64,000 bases of DNA from Silurus meridionalis (GCF_014805685.1 NC_060890.1:19032500-19096499); one strand, 5' to 3'. Positions 48,475 through 61,810 are shown, counted from the stretch's first letter. Translations and numbers: made by a program. The notes: generated by a model from the sequence alone, not told the origin.

Positions 48475-50047
48475 CAACCCGAATTCTGGAAATGTTTGGA
48501 TAAATTTGAGTAAAATAAAAACTAAAAACTTTCAAATCACATGAGCCAATATTTTATTCAAAAATAGAACATAGAGAACATAAATTTTAGAGAAATAAAA
48601 GAAATTTTACACTTTTATGCAAAAAATAAGCTCATTTCAAATTTGATGCCAGCTACAGGTCTCAAAAAAGTTGTCACGGGGGCAATAAAGGGCTGAAAAA
48701 AGCCAGAAATGTTATACATATTCGGCTGGAAGAAAATCAGCAACTAATCAAGTTAACTGACATCTGGTCTGTAACATGATTAGCTATAAAAAGGATGTCT
48801 TAGAAAGGCAGAATCCCCCCGAAGTAAAGATAGGCAGAGTCTCCAATCTGTGAACATGTGCGTAAAAAACGATTGTGGAATACTTTAAAAACAACGTTCT
48901 TTAATGTGAAATTGCGAAGGTTTTGCAAAACACATAATCTAGAGTACATAACATCTTCGAAAGGTTTACAGAGACTGGAGTAATCTCGGTGCGTAAGGGA
49001 AAAATCAGATCTTTGTTGGTTGCCCATGGTCTTCGGGCCCTCAGACGACACTGCATCACTTATCGGCATGATTGTGTCATTGACATTAGTAAATGGTCCC
49101 AGGAATACTTTCAGTAACCATTGTCGGTAAACACAACCCACTGTGGTATCTGCAGATGCCAGCTAAAGCTCTATCATGCAAAAAGGAAGCCATATGTGAA
49201 CATAGTTCAGAAGCCCCATCATGTCCTGTGGGCCAAGGCTCATTTAAAATTGACTGTTTCAAAGTGAAAAAGGGTTCTATGGTCAGACAAGTCCATATTT
49301 GACATCCTTGTTGGAAATCATGGATGTCATGTCCTCCAGGCTAAAGAAGAGGGTGACCTTCCAGCGTGTTATCAGTGTTCGTTTTAAAAGCCAGCATCTC
49401 TGATGGTACAGGGGTGCATAAGTGCATATGGGATGGGGAGCTTGCATGTTTTAGGAACTATGCATGCTGAAAGGTATACAAAGTTTTTAGAGCAAAATAT
49501 GCTCACCTCCAGATGATGTCTATTTCAGGGAGAGCCTTGTGTATTTCAGCAGGAAAATGCAAAACCACATTCTGCAGTTATTACAATAGCATAGCTTTGT
49601 AGTAGAAGAGTCTGGGTGCTGAATTGGCCTGCCTGCAGTCCAGATCTTTCACCTATATAGAACATTTAGTGCATAATTAAACAAAGAAGATGACCGCATA
49701 CTCTTCAGCAGCTGGAAACCTATATAAGGCAAGAATGGGACAAAATTCTAACAGCAAAATTCCTGAAACTCATAACCTCAATACCCAGACATCTTCAAAC
49801 TGTTTTGAAAAGAAGAGGAGATTCTACACCATGGTAAACATGCCCCTGTGCCAACATTTTTGAGACCTGTAGCAGACATCAACTTTGAAATGAGCTCACT
49901 TTGTGCATAAAAGTGTTAAATGTCTCAGTTTAAACATTTGTTATGTTCTCTATGTTCTATTGTGAATAAAATATTGGCTCATGTGATTTGAAATTCATTT
50001 TATTCAAATTAAAAAAAAACATCCCATCATTTCTGGAATTTGGGTTG
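48475..50047 (+). mobile_element. Full-length Tc1-like element, second family (1573 bp)
   Basis: The left end CAACCCGAATTCTGGAAATG is preceded by TA (48473-48474). The right end is ...CATTTCTGGAATTTGGGTTG, with TA at 50048-50049. Inner words repeat inversely on both sides (AATCACATGAGCCAATATTT and its complement). This is the common fish family whose ends read CAACCCCAATTCC. Full length, with a degraded transposase inside. Confidence 0.9.
48810..49840 (+). pseudogene. Tc1-like transposase pseudogene
   Basis: Frame pieces in order: HTH part with CEHVRKKRLWNTLKTTFFNV-like remains, LYHAKRKPYVNIVQKP-like (about 49160-49215), WSDKSIFD (about 49280-49300) with the first Asp, KPASL.VQGC (about 49390-49410), HVLGTMHAERYTKFLEQNM-like, CVFQQENAKPHSAVITIA (about 49538-49592), WPACSPDLSPI then a stop. 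The second catalytic Asp is Glu (GAA, 49553-49555), and the third residue, Glu in active enzymes, is a TAG stop (49658-49660). It is therefore inactive at two of three catalytic positions. Many other frameshifts. Confidence 0.85.
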
Positions 50048-51292
50048 TACATAGCATCCTGAAAGCACAAATATACAAAAGTATTATGCACAGGACGCAT
50101 GCCCATCTGGCTCATCAACCATTCCAGAGGCAAAGCCACGGAGTTTACATATATACTCTATTGTGATCTTTAATATAAACCTAAACTGATGCTCTCAACG
50201 TAATTTTGTTAGATTTGTTTTGCATTATACTGCTGCCACATAACTGGCTAATTAGACAATTGTATGGATATGCAGGTCTTCCCATTAAAGTGCTTGCTGT
50301 AGGCTGTGTATATTGTGTAAAAAAAAAAGAAATAAGTAGTTCCTTTGTATGCATAATTAATTCCCTTGTGTACAAGAAACCAAGGTAGAAATAAAACAAT
50401 GGCACAAAATTAAGTATACTGTTTGTTCTGAGTTGCATGTTTATTAGGCATACTAACCCCAAAATGCCATATCATACATCACATGACTTCACTGGGTGCA
50501 ATAAATAAGGCAAAAGAACATTTTCAGCATCAGTTAGTTCTGAATGGAGCACTGGAATTGGGGAAATAAGTAATCATGGAATGATGATGCAAGACGTGCC
50601 AGTTCTAGCATGTATAAAATGTATGCAATCCAGGACAGACATACCCATTTAAGATGTTTACAGAAAACGCAGTGAAAAGCTAAATGCAACCAGTATTCAC
50701 AATGTTGCAGATGAAACCAGCGTACAGATCAGAGGGAATAAGAGAAGAAAAGGAAAATTGGTAAGAAAACCAAATGACCACAAACACACAAATCACATCT
50801 AATTTAACATCTGCATGGGGTATCATCTCAGAACACACAACTCATAATGTATTCCCTAACCCCAGGCCTACAAAGAATAAAAATGACAATAAGTATAGCT
50901 ATATTGAGACTTGCCTACTTACATCATCACTGGGAATGAAAATTGTGGGGTCAATAGATAATCGTCTGAAACATCAAAATAGGTTTGATGATGTGTGCAT
51001 ATGGCTACCGGCCTGCTTATAAGAAGCATTCATTTATTTACCATGAATAATAGCTTTCAGTACATCTATCTTGAGAGTGTTTATAATAAGGCTTACATTT
51101 GGAAACTAATCAAACATCTGCAGGTGTGAAGCTCATGGAGGAAAATGAGATAAATGAGCATACTGGCTATTTGAATAACAATTGAAATTATGAGGTCAAT
51201 TTACACCCAGTTGTTAATGATGTAACCACACAGTTTGACATTTGGGACTGTAATAGAAAAGATTTAAAAAAAAGATTACATCTCAATGCAAG
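50048..51292. other. Non-coding stretch
   Basis: No gene recognised. ORFs at 50181-50462 (minus) and 50774-51022 have no known motif. Confidence 0.5.
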
Positions 51293-51310
51293 AAAGAGAG
51301 AGAGAGATAG

Positions 51311-51353
<43 letters not shown>
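51293..51353. repeat. (GA)n microsatellite
   Basis: AG array with two interruptions near 51307-51312. Confidence 0.95.
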
Positions 51354-51355
<2 letters not shown>

Positions 51356-54003
51356 AATTTGATAGACAGATATCGGATATTAGAGGTAAACAAACACTCA
51401 TGAATATCTGTAGATGAGTACACACACAATCCCCATTGGAGCTCACCTGGTGCATTCTGAAGATATTTCCAAGCTGGTGTCTCGGCATGTGGCTCTAAAA
51501 GTGCACCCTTGTGGTTCTAAAATAGAGAGTTTCCGCTCTCCCTTTCTTTATTCTTGGCTTGAAGCTGACCCCCTAGTGACTCTGCAGATGAAGGCTGTGT
51601 CTTTTCTCTGGGAAAGCAAACCGCAGTTGTCATGTCTAAGCCGACATTTCTGCTCCCCTGCCAATGTCTGCCTGTTTCACAGTAGGTTAAGTTCATGCCA
51701 ATGACAAGCCTTGAAAAGAACAATTTTCTCTTCAGGTCTGTGCACCGATATAATGGGTTTGGTGCAGAGTATTCTGGGAGATCTTAGTGGATTTTTTAAA
51801 TGGGTCCTAAAGGTCTTAAACTTCACTGTCAGGGCCATTTCTTGCTATAAGCAGGGGCAGAACCCTGGTCCACCATTGGTCTCATGAAAAAAAAAAAAAA
51901 AAAAAAAAGCATACTCAACCCTTGTGGTGAAAAAAGAAACTGCAATTTATGTAAACAAATCAGGCACTGAGCATAACTAACATCAGAATATCATTAACAA
52001 GTGGTGATTATAAAGCATTCGTATCTGATTTGAGAAAATGTGTTAATAAATTGTATTACATTTGGTAAAATTTGCCTCCTTTCATGCTTTAACCTGTTGA
52101 TCTAAAAGAAAAGAAAATAATATTGATTTGTGGCAAGCTAATTAGTCTGGACGTAAGATGTAAATACCCTGCTTACAACAGACAAACATTATCTTACATA
52201 ATTGTCAAAACTTTAAAAATTGTCAAAAAGTTCTGACTTCAAAACTTTAACCGTGCAAAGTAGCCAAATTTTTATTTTGAGGTGCTGTAAGGACATACTC
52301 TGTTGTCAGGATTAATACTATTTTACAGTTATTTTGACCTTGGGTATATGCTGTAGTTCTTGTACAGTAATTTTATTGTTTAGTGAACTGTTTTCCCCTG
52401 ATCCAAGATAATGAATGTTCATTTCCTTAGTTTATTCAGCTCAGTCAATACAGCTTTGGAATCAATTTACTGAAATATTTCAGGCTAGAGTGATTGCATC
52501 TTCAAGCAATTTTTTTTTAAACATGTCAAACTTGGAAAAACTTTTGTTAACTTCTTTTAAAACAATTTAAGATCACAAGAGTGGTATTATATTACATTAA
52601 TTGTCATGAACTTTCTTAACCTCCAGAAAACAAAACTGAATATTCACCATCATCTAATAAATTCCAGCACTTAAGTAAAACTGCACTTCATAACTGACCT
52701 TGCTGACATCCCACAGAATGTTATGATGTATATTTAATCTCAGATCACTTCTCAAATTTGATTTTATTTTTGAAGGTTTTACACATTTTAGAAAGGTTCT
52801 GGGAGAGAATGTGAGAAATAATGATGTGCCTAAACAAAGGATAAAGCAGAAGATGCATGCCAGCAATCCTCTTTGTCATTGCTATATTTTATAATGACCA
52901 CCTTAACAACATTTGCACATGTTTGGTACCTACAGGTAAACTTAATCAATGGGCTTTTTAATGTTGAAGCTACTTTTAGAATAGCATCTCACCTTCTCTG
53001 AAGGTGGAAGGGGGAACTTTTTTTATTTTCAATATTTTAAGAAGAGGAGGTGCTGACACCACACAGAGTTTCCATAGGTAAAGTTACTGTTTCATAGGAT
53101 CAGTAATGGTGCTTGGCAATTTAGCAGAAGGAGGAGGCAAGCCTGCTGCACTGTAGCAGTAAGAAAACAGCCAAATTCCAACAGTTAAATACAGATTTCC
53201 CTTAAAAAGGTACTACAGTATAATGTAGAAAACAATGCATTAAGGGAAAAATTCATGTGCAGCTTGCTGGTACCCATAAATACTGTAATATACTATAAAT
53301 AGCATTGCAATCTGGGAGTGATGTTCGAATCAACACGCAAATACGACATTCCGAACAGACGTGGAGGCAACTCTGGACTTCCATTTCGAGGATTGTTCAT
53401 CTGAATCGTTTATTTTAGGAGCAAATTCCACGGCAATGTAAATTACATTTTCTGTACTAACTTCAAATAAGTATACGAGTGTACTGAAATTTCAATAAAA
53501 TACAGCACTATACCGTGTATTACTACAATATATTATAACATTATTAATGCTGAAAAAACAGTGATGTATGGTATATAGATCTATCTATCTTTTAAAAAAA
53601 CACAATAATATTAATACTTGGAAATACTTGGTTTTACAAAATAATATAAAAACTAGTCACAGTCAAGCACACTCAAGCACACAGGAACATGTACATGATA
53701 CCATGAGGTCCTCCATGGATAATATGGTTTGCTCACCCTTCACTCCTGCATCAGCGCAGAACTGCAATAACTCTGGATTCGAGTTTGAGAACTGTGTCCT
53801 CAAAATGGATTATATTCTTTGATCGCCTCCTCTGTGGATTACATGGCTAAGCCAAGATTGCGAACTTGATCCAAAGCTGCTTTGTTAGATGTGATGGGAA
53901 AGCAGAGCCATAGTGTGATCTGAAAGTAATGAGATATTAATAGCTTGTACATGCAGAAGCGGCTAAAGTTGAAAGTAAGTGTCATAAAAAAAAAATAATT
54001 TTG
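51354..54003. other. Non-coding stretch
   Basis: Contains a poly-A run (51887-51908). The ORF at 51414-51704 (96 codons) has no recognised domain, and I cannot support splice sites around it. The ORF at 53568-53822 is likewise unrecognised. Confidence 0.45.
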
Positions 54004-54118
54004 TTCTCTGACATTATTATTATCAATAAAATATTTTAAGAATCATTAGTATATTTATTTTGTAGTACACTAATGATTTATAAAATATTTTATTGATGAT
54101 AATAATAATGTCAGAGAA
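54004..54118. repeat. Palindromic hairpin, about 48-bp arms
   Basis: Arm 1 (54004-54050, TTCTCTGACATTATTATTAT onward) and arm 2 (54069-54118, ending ATAATAATGTCAGAGAA) are nearly perfect complements around an 18-nt loop. This could be a small MITE or a cruciform-prone foldback. Confidence 0.9.
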
Positions 54119-54235
54119 GACGATAATAACCAAGCAAGATAAAGAGAACAGGAGCTGTAAAAGTGCATTCATTTTTTTCGCATCTTGTAGGACATAATCA
54201 AATTATGCTTGGTTTATAATTGATTAAGGTCAAGA

Positions 54236-54444
54236 TGACATTTACATTTACAGCATTTGGCAGACTTTATTCTTATTCAGATCAACTTACATTTATCTCA
54301 TTCTAAGCAGATATAAGGTTAAGGGCCTCGCTTGGGGGCCCAGGAGTGGCAGCTTAGTGTGACTGGGATTTGAACTCACTGGGATCTGGATAAACTTCTG
54401 ATACAAAGTCCAGTTTCTTAACCACTAAGCTGCCACCTCCCTGA
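54236..54444 (-). mobile_element. tRNA-derived SINE with an L2-type tail
   Basis: Read on the minus strand: A box-like CAGCTTAGTGG (complement of 54422-54432) and B box-like AGTTCAAATCC (complement of 54366-54376), each one mismatch from consensus. A body with GGGCCCCCAAGCGAGGCCCT follows, and the end is TCTGCCAAATGCTGTAAATG plus TAAATG. The tail resembles the end of the L2-like LINE at about 14386-14420, the presumed mobilising partner. TSDs were not confirmed. Confidence 0.8.
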
Positions 54445-55535
54445 CAACAAATTACTTCTTCCTGTTGTCTGTGTTGTGTTAATTTGTGTATTAAACACCC
54501 TCTGACATTTCTCAACTTTCAATTGGAAGCCATGCACTGTACATTTCAAATATAATATATTTCTAAAATATCTGTGTTATATAAAGTGAAAACAATAAAT
54601 CACTTTGAAACTTTGCACTCTACATTACTGCACAGTCTAAAACTGATATTTTTCCACATATCAAAACTGGACTTTGAAAACATCCACACAAACTTAATGT
54701 GCTAAACCATAAGGACTTTGCTATTGAATTTTATACACTCCAGGCTTCTAGATGTATTGCTGTCAGTATGTGATGCATCATTAAATTCTCTGCATGACAT
54801 CCTAGCACTGAGAGAGATATGCGTGGTTTACAACTACATCTGCAGCTCCCATAACCTTGAGTACGGTCCATTTTAATGCACACACAGTATTATAAATAAT
54901 TTTTCATTTCCTACCAAGATTTCTCATGTTTAATAGCTTCAAGAGTGTTTTACTCTGAGGGCACTAGTAAAAATGCTTTCCTTTATTTGCATTTTGAAAA
55001 CAACAATTTTCATGACAAATTATATAGTGACAGGAACCTGAGTGAAAAGTGGATGCTTTTAAATATTGATATAAATTCCAGAGTTTGTTGGTATTTAATA
55101 CATCCTCATTTTGCACTAATCACAACATATACTTGAGCTGACATGGACTCCACAGATTTGTACTAAAACTTATGATCTATTTTAAATGTATTTAAAGTAA
55201 TTTGATTGTACAACTTCACAAGTAAGCTGAGTAATATCGGAAAACTATTTCTGCAAGATTTATGCCAGATTCCTTAGCAGGCTAGCTAACCTTAATCATT
55301 TATTAAGCAAACTTGCTATTAAGCTGTATAAATAAACTTTCTTATTGGCAAAAGAAAAATGAGTGGGAATTGGATTCCTATATTATACTACATTATATAC
55401 AAATATTGCATACATTAGCAATGTATACATTACGTAGGTAACAGTGATCAAATAATACCTTTAGAACTCTAGTTAGACATGAAATGATCATTATATGAGA
55501 TAATTCAATGCTTGAAAGTTTTTTTTTTTATTATT
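54445..55535. other. Non-coding stretch
   Basis: AT-rich, no gene seen. Confidence 0.5.
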
Positions 55536-55700
55536 AACCCTCTGGAGTCTGAGGGTGTTTTTGGCCCCTTGAGAGATTTTGACATGCTATTTACATATTT
55601 TGTGCATTACAACAAACCCGATTCGGGTTCAATCAAAACAGGGGATTCACCTTTTCCAAAAAATATAAAGTTCCATTGATTTTTCATGGTGTCATAATTC
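55536..55700. repeat. Possible TTAA-class DNA transposon edge (tentative)
   Basis: TTAACCCTCTGGAGTCTGAG followed by GGTGTTTTTGGCC is the type of terminus seen in TTAA-targeting fish MITEs. A similar start is at 6181. The other end was not found. Confidence 0.25.
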
Positions 55701-56890
55701 ACATAATATTTGCTTGTATCACATTTTTCTATTAATCTTTCGACTTATGTAGATTACATGTCTCAGTTAAATGAAATACAGGCCAGCCTGCTTTGCTTTC
55801 ATGATGTTTTCTTTCAAAGAAACCATCTAAATTGTTTATTACATCCTTTCAAACCAATGTGACTGATGGAGTTTTGAATTGGAGCTGAGAGAAGCTAATA
55901 ATCGGTGTGTCTCGGCAGGAGCTCTTAAAAACGCCCCCAGGGCAGTAAATGCCAAGATTGGAAAATATGACTGAACAACATATGAGAACAACCTGGTTAG
56001 TGAAATTATGCTCTTTATTCGTAAGTTATGTTGTGTATAAAACAAGAAAACATAATGAAGTTTATTTTTTGAATACTTTATAATTAATTGAACATGAATA
56101 AAAGCATAAACTAAAAAACTCAAATAATACATATACACCATAAACAGTGTATGAACAGTATACAACATGCATAATTAAAAACTGTTCTACTCATTGTGTT
56201 TCAGAAAGATGTAGGAAGCACCATGTATAAAAATATACAAAATATCTCCAGTATATAAGTTAACAAATTCAAATGGATTAACAGATCAATCTTAAAGCAT
56301 CTCTCTTACACTCGCCACACTTTTTAATGCCCTGGCCAGGCTTTAGATCAGAGTCTAGTTTATCACTGGCAGCCAGACAGTTGAGCCGAGGAACTGCAGA
56401 GGAGGCCACCTGACAGAACAAATGGTTGGATTTCTCCACAATGAGATATGAAGAAAGTTTTCATCAGTCTTTATGACTAAACCTAAGGTATAGAAGGAGT
56501 GGTAGATATCGGCTCTACAGAATAGCAGACGTGCTTTCCGACCTTGCAAGCTATTTAAAGTACCTGTCTTTATTCCTGACATCATTCTTAGTCATGCACC
56601 AATTTTTTAAATGCCTCAGAACATCTCAGTACCTTATACTTGTGGACAAGAAAATAGGCCAAGCCCAAAATGGCAAATATGGAAGATTTTAACAGCAAAT
56701 AATTCATAAGAAAAATTAGCCAGAATTAAATAAATACATTTCTGAGACCTCTTGTGCCACCATTTGCTTTTTTGCTGTTAAGGAAAGCTAGAAACTGGGA
56801 ATTTTATTTCTATAGTATTCATGTATACAAAAGTAAACCCATGATAATAAATGAATATATACAAAAAAAAAAAAAGAATAATAATAAAAA

Positions 56891-56944
<54 letters not shown>

Positions 56945-58429
56945 AATATTTTGAACGAAGTGTCATTATTTGGATATTTAAAAAATTGGATGTAGCCACA
57001 ATTAATAGAGAAGGGAAATCTACAATATATGTTTAATTTGTGCTCATCTAAAATTCAAATTCAATTTTTATTTATGTCTTTGTTGATATGATCATTATAT
57101 GATTAATATTTTACCATCTTGTGCCTAGTTTGGCAGCACAGGAGTGTCACCCACATGCAGGCTAGGGATCTTGCAGATTTGCAGAAAACACTATATCCCT
57201 ATATGAAAAAGGTATTTTAATGTGCTTCAGTAACATGCAGACAACAAACCACTAATTACACAACCCGTTCCCTAGAATGGTGTGTTCATCTGAACAGCTT
57301 TCTGAAGTGTTCTATCTAATTTTTTTTTTTATAATTATAAATAATGAAAACCTGCCATTCACCTGTCAAAATTCCCACATTGTCCATGAAGCTCAGTACT
57401 ATTTCTATTATTTAATTTTATAACTAATAACACAAGTTTTTTTTTTTACATTTAGACAATCTGGAGAACATTCTTAAAACCACACTAATGGCATTGCGCA
57501 ACTTCAAACTAATGCATTACAAGACCGAACAAATGTCAAAGAGAAAATGATGGAAAAACTCTATAAGGAAAAGACCATAAGTTTAGCAGTGAGTGAAGCA
57601 TGAAGCTATTTATTTTTTTAAGAAATGCTATTGGAATATGTGCTACTCCAAATATAACTGTCAAATTGTCAGCTGTGAAGACATGATATGCCCAAATGCC
57701 TTTTTTTATTCCCAGTATGCCATATGCACAGCTTTCATAAGTCTGAGAATATGGTCACATAAACAGAGTTAGCTCCAGCACAATGTCATGCATTATGAAA
57801 GCAGAATTGTCCAGCTCACACACTTGTCACTGAGTAGTATGTCTGTGAATTCATTATTTAGTTTATCTTGAAATGTTTCAAATTCTCCTTCGAGGCTAAC
57901 TAGCAATATATAAGACTGAATAAGTGGATTAGTTAATGCAGCTGTGAAGCATCGTATGACTTTTATTATGAACTAAACCAACAAATAATCTGAGGCTAAA
58001 AGGATTTCGAATGAAATGTACCAGGGTGAGCGTCCCATATGTCACTATGGCACAATGTTAATTGTAAAATGATCCAAAAAATACAATCTGATACAATCTT
58101 GGTGACATCCACCTCACAACTGAGAGAAGGTGGTGCAAGACAGAATTTAAAACAGTGAAGTCTTTCGAGTAAACTGAGAAAGTTTGATGGTTTGATTTCA
58201 TTTTCTGCATGAAATTTTGCTGTACTTACAGTATTGTTGGCTCACACATTGTATCTTGCCTCCCCGAGAGTAACTCTGATTAGTGTATAAATAGAAAGGA
58301 GGCAAGTATACAGTTATTTTTCAAGCTTTCAGTAATGAGACTGGCTGTAATTTTTGTATAATTAACCCACGTTTCTAACATTTATATTATCTACAGTACC
58401 ATAATCACAGTAGGGTTTCTTCAGATTTT
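55701..58429. other. Non-coding stretch with simple repeats
   Basis: A-rich DNA (56863-56899) runs into (TA)n (56899-56942). ORFs at 55839-56168 and 56355-56585 (minus) have no known domain. No gene seen. Confidence 0.45.
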
Positions 58430-58694
58430 AGCAATAATGACCAAAAGTATTTGGGTACCATATTATCACATTCGTATATAATATTCTTTCCCAAAACTTT
58501 TTCAACAAATATGAAAGCATACAATTGTGCAGCATGTCTTTGTAGGCTGTGTGGCATAACAATATTTGTATAGCATTACACTTGCCTTTACTGAAACTAA
58601 AGTGTTTAAACTATTTCCAGGATTACAATGCCCCTTGGCAGAAAAGTAATGCCCATAAAAAAATGGCTTAACAAGGTTAGAGTGAAAGAACGTC
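58430..58694 (+). mobile_element. Tc1-type MITE, left part, cut by a DIRS-like element
   Basis: Starts near 58436 with ATGACCAAAAGTATTTGGG and continues through ACAATTGTGCAGCATGTCTT, CCAGGATTACAATGCCCCTT and AACAAGGTTAGAGTGAAAGAAC. It belongs to the same family as 61811-62197. It stops at about 58694, where DIRS terminal sequence begins. The expected continuation is not recognisable beyond 60455. Confidence 0.65.
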
Positions 58695-58720
58695 TCTAGA
58701 ATACATATGTAATCTTAGTT

Positions 58721-58863
58721 CCCTGAGGGAATGAGACGCTGTGACACAACGCTTTGGGAACACTTACGCATTGCTCACGCTTTGAATCACATGTGAAATC
58801 CGGCCAACGGCAAGGCGCGATGTCACCAGTGGGGTGATGTCACGACCAGGAATCTACAAAATG
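58721..58863 (+). repeat. DIRS-like inverted terminal repeat, left
   Basis: Inverted copy of 60307-60445, about 140 bp. The two differ at scattered positions. Confidence 0.85.
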
Positions 58864-59119
58864 CTACCTTCCGAAAAATGAGAAGGGAAGCGCGGCAGAG
58901 ATGTAGGGAGTGTGGCTTGGAGATGCAGTATCTCATTGCCTCAGGGAACTAAGGTTACATATGTAACCTAGAGACGCTCCCTTACGGGAACTCGAGCTGC
59001 ATCACAACGTTTTGGGAACAAGTGTCCAATCACGCCACACTGACTAGTCCTTGCCTAGTGTGTGTGAGCACAACCAGAGCGCAGGACAGAAGAGTGAAGA
59101 TGGAGGGAGACACCCGCTG

Positions 59120-60235
59120 GAGGTGGCTGTGCCCTGAAACACATCTTGTGGCAGGGTTAAAAGCCTGACCTCCTGGTGATGCTGAGGAGAGACAGGCACC
59201 GTGTATTGAGGTATACACCACCCTCCTAAGCTTGAGGCTCTTGTGGTCAGGGCCTGCGTGCCACAGCCTGCTTGCTGGAGTGGACGACCATCAGGTCAGC
59301 TGGCTCCTTGGGCTTGGGACGACTGCGCCTATGGCATCGCCGAACAAGCCAGGAGGGGCCATCGGGGCGTTCAGCAGGAAAGCCCTATCCCTGTCTGGAA
59401 TATCCGATGCCTTTCTGCGGCTACTAGGGCTGACATGGGCCGACCTATGGCCTTAGCCGTTTCTTCGGCAGCGCGACATAGCTCCTCAGCTCTTCAGCTG
59501 AGGCCAGAGCTGAATCCCTCGTCCATCTCCCGCAGCATGTCAGCCTGGTATGCCTGCAACACACCCATCGTGTGGAGGCAATCCACTGTCTGACCTGATG
59601 CTGTGTAAACCTTGCCCACTAGAACCTAAGTGGCTCGCAACGGTTTAGTGGGCAGTACCGGTGCCTTAAGGGACGATGCTACACCTGGGGAGAAATAGAT
59701 AGCTAGCGTCTCTTCCACCCGTGGCATCGCCCCATAGCCGTACTCCTTCATCCCCACAGTGTTCACATACAGTGAGGTTTGTTGGGAGAAGAAGAGGGCC
59801 GCATATGGGCTCTTCCAGGACCTGGACACCTCGGTGTGCAGATCTGGGAAAAAAGGCAGGCTCCGGCGTGGAGGGTGTTACGCAGGGTGCAGGAAGCGCT
59901 CATCCAGATTGCTGGGTGCGTGCTGCTACCACTTTTCATCCGGCCAAGCTAGCCTGATCTTGGACACGGCTCACGTCACTACCTTCAGGAGTTCCTCGCA
60001 CAGCACAGGCTTGGATTCCGTGGGCTCGCTAGTTTCCAAAATCTCTCCCTCCCAGGGAGCAAGCGCTCGACCCGGCAGGTGAGGAGGGAGAAAGGGACAC
60101 GCCAGTCCCCATGCCTTCTGCTAGCTCCGCCTGCAAGGCCTATGACATCCGGCGCCGCTTTGCCTCGGCAAGAGCGGGCCTCGAGCTGTGAGGGAGAGCG
60201 CTCTCCGAGAGGAAATTCTGCTTGCTTTTAACACT
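59120..60235 (-). pseudogene. DIRS-like gag pseudogene
   Basis: The clearest piece, in 59829-59626, reads MSRSWKSPYAALFFSQQTSL, then EYGYGAMPRVEETLAIY and SSLKAPVLPTKPLRAT. Other frames hold an ALAEAKRRRMS start-like segment (about 60190-60150), LLNAPMAPPGLFGDAIGAVV (about 59380-59310) and RCVSGHSHLQRVSPS (in 59221-59030). Gag would coat the RNA in cytoplasmic particles. Frameshifts separate the pieces. The strand is fixed by homology with the plus-strand copy at 19810. Open frames on the plus strand (59232-59456, 59243-59593, 59759-60082) are mirror shadows. Confidence 0.75.
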
Positions 60236-60306
60236 CATGTTTGCACAGATTTACACAAAGTGTTTACCTGAACAAACAGAAGCTAGCGTCAGCTCCACTG
60301 CATGCA

Positions 60307-60445
60307 CATTTTGTAGCTTCCTAGTCGTGATGTCACCCCGCCGGTGACATCACACCTTGCCGTTGGCCGGACTTCACATGTGCTTCAGAGCGTGAGCAAT
60401 GCGGAAGCGTTCTCAAAGCGTTGTGATGCAGCTCGAGTTACCGAA
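60307..60445 (-). repeat. DIRS-like inverted terminal repeat, right
   Basis: Pairs with 58721-58863. The fragment at 6920-7095 is the same type of sequence. Confidence 0.85.
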
Positions 60446-60455
60446 AGAAAACTTG

Positions 60456-61344
<889 letters not shown>

Positions 61345-61810
61345 ATTTTGATCATCTGTCATTAAAAGCAATGTTTTTCCATTAAGCATTTATAAATGAA
61401 GAAAAACTCTTCTTTTTGAATTGTGATGTTATATCTTCTGTATAAACACCACCCCCAGCCTTCAGTATCAGCCTTCCCACTTAGGCTTCATGTTTAATTT
61501 CCCTGCTGTAACTATTTTGTCTCTCTCATCTCACCATCTGACACTTGTAATAAGCAAAGCCAAGAATTGAAATACTTTGGACACTTTGGAAGATTTCTCA
61601 TTTTAAACTTTAATGACCTATGCCAAGCCTTCTAACACTGAGTGTATGATGGGGTTTTTTTGATTTACACATTTTTGTTTCTATTCCAAAGTTGTAATTT
61701 AATTATGAAATAATTGACCAAGCCATTTCATAAACCTTCGGAATTTGATATTTCTTTGTTTGTCATAAAAATATATAAAAAAATTATTTTGAATTCTGGT
61801 AGCAAAGATT
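61345..61810. other. Non-coding stretch
   Basis: No feature seen. Confidence 0.5.

Larger units (their letters stand above)
58695..60455 (-). mobile_element. Non-autonomous DIRS1-like element: inverted termini, gag, no pol
   Basis: Read on the minus strand: terminal repeat (60445-60307), leader, gag (about 60235-59120), internal complementary region (59019-58940), and an inverted terminal repeat (58863-58721). The two termini are inverted copies (shared GTGAGCAATGCG/CGCATTGCTCAC, CGGCCAACGGCAAGG, TACAAAATG). The internal region includes the 16-bp palindrome GGTTACATATGTAACC (58953-58968) and a copy of the outer end (TCGAGCTGCATCACAACG). That layout is diagnostic of DIRS1-type elements. Reverse transcriptase, RNase H and recombinase are absent, so movement would need another element's enzymes. 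Confidence 0.85.

Noticed and set aside
51414..51704. 96-codon ORF considered as a host exon
   Set aside because: No domain recognised, no supported splice pair, no partner exon. Length is possible by chance.
59232..60082. Plus-strand ORFs of 74-116 codons
   Set aside because: Antisense of the DIRS gag relic. The minus frame has the recognisable gag motifs.
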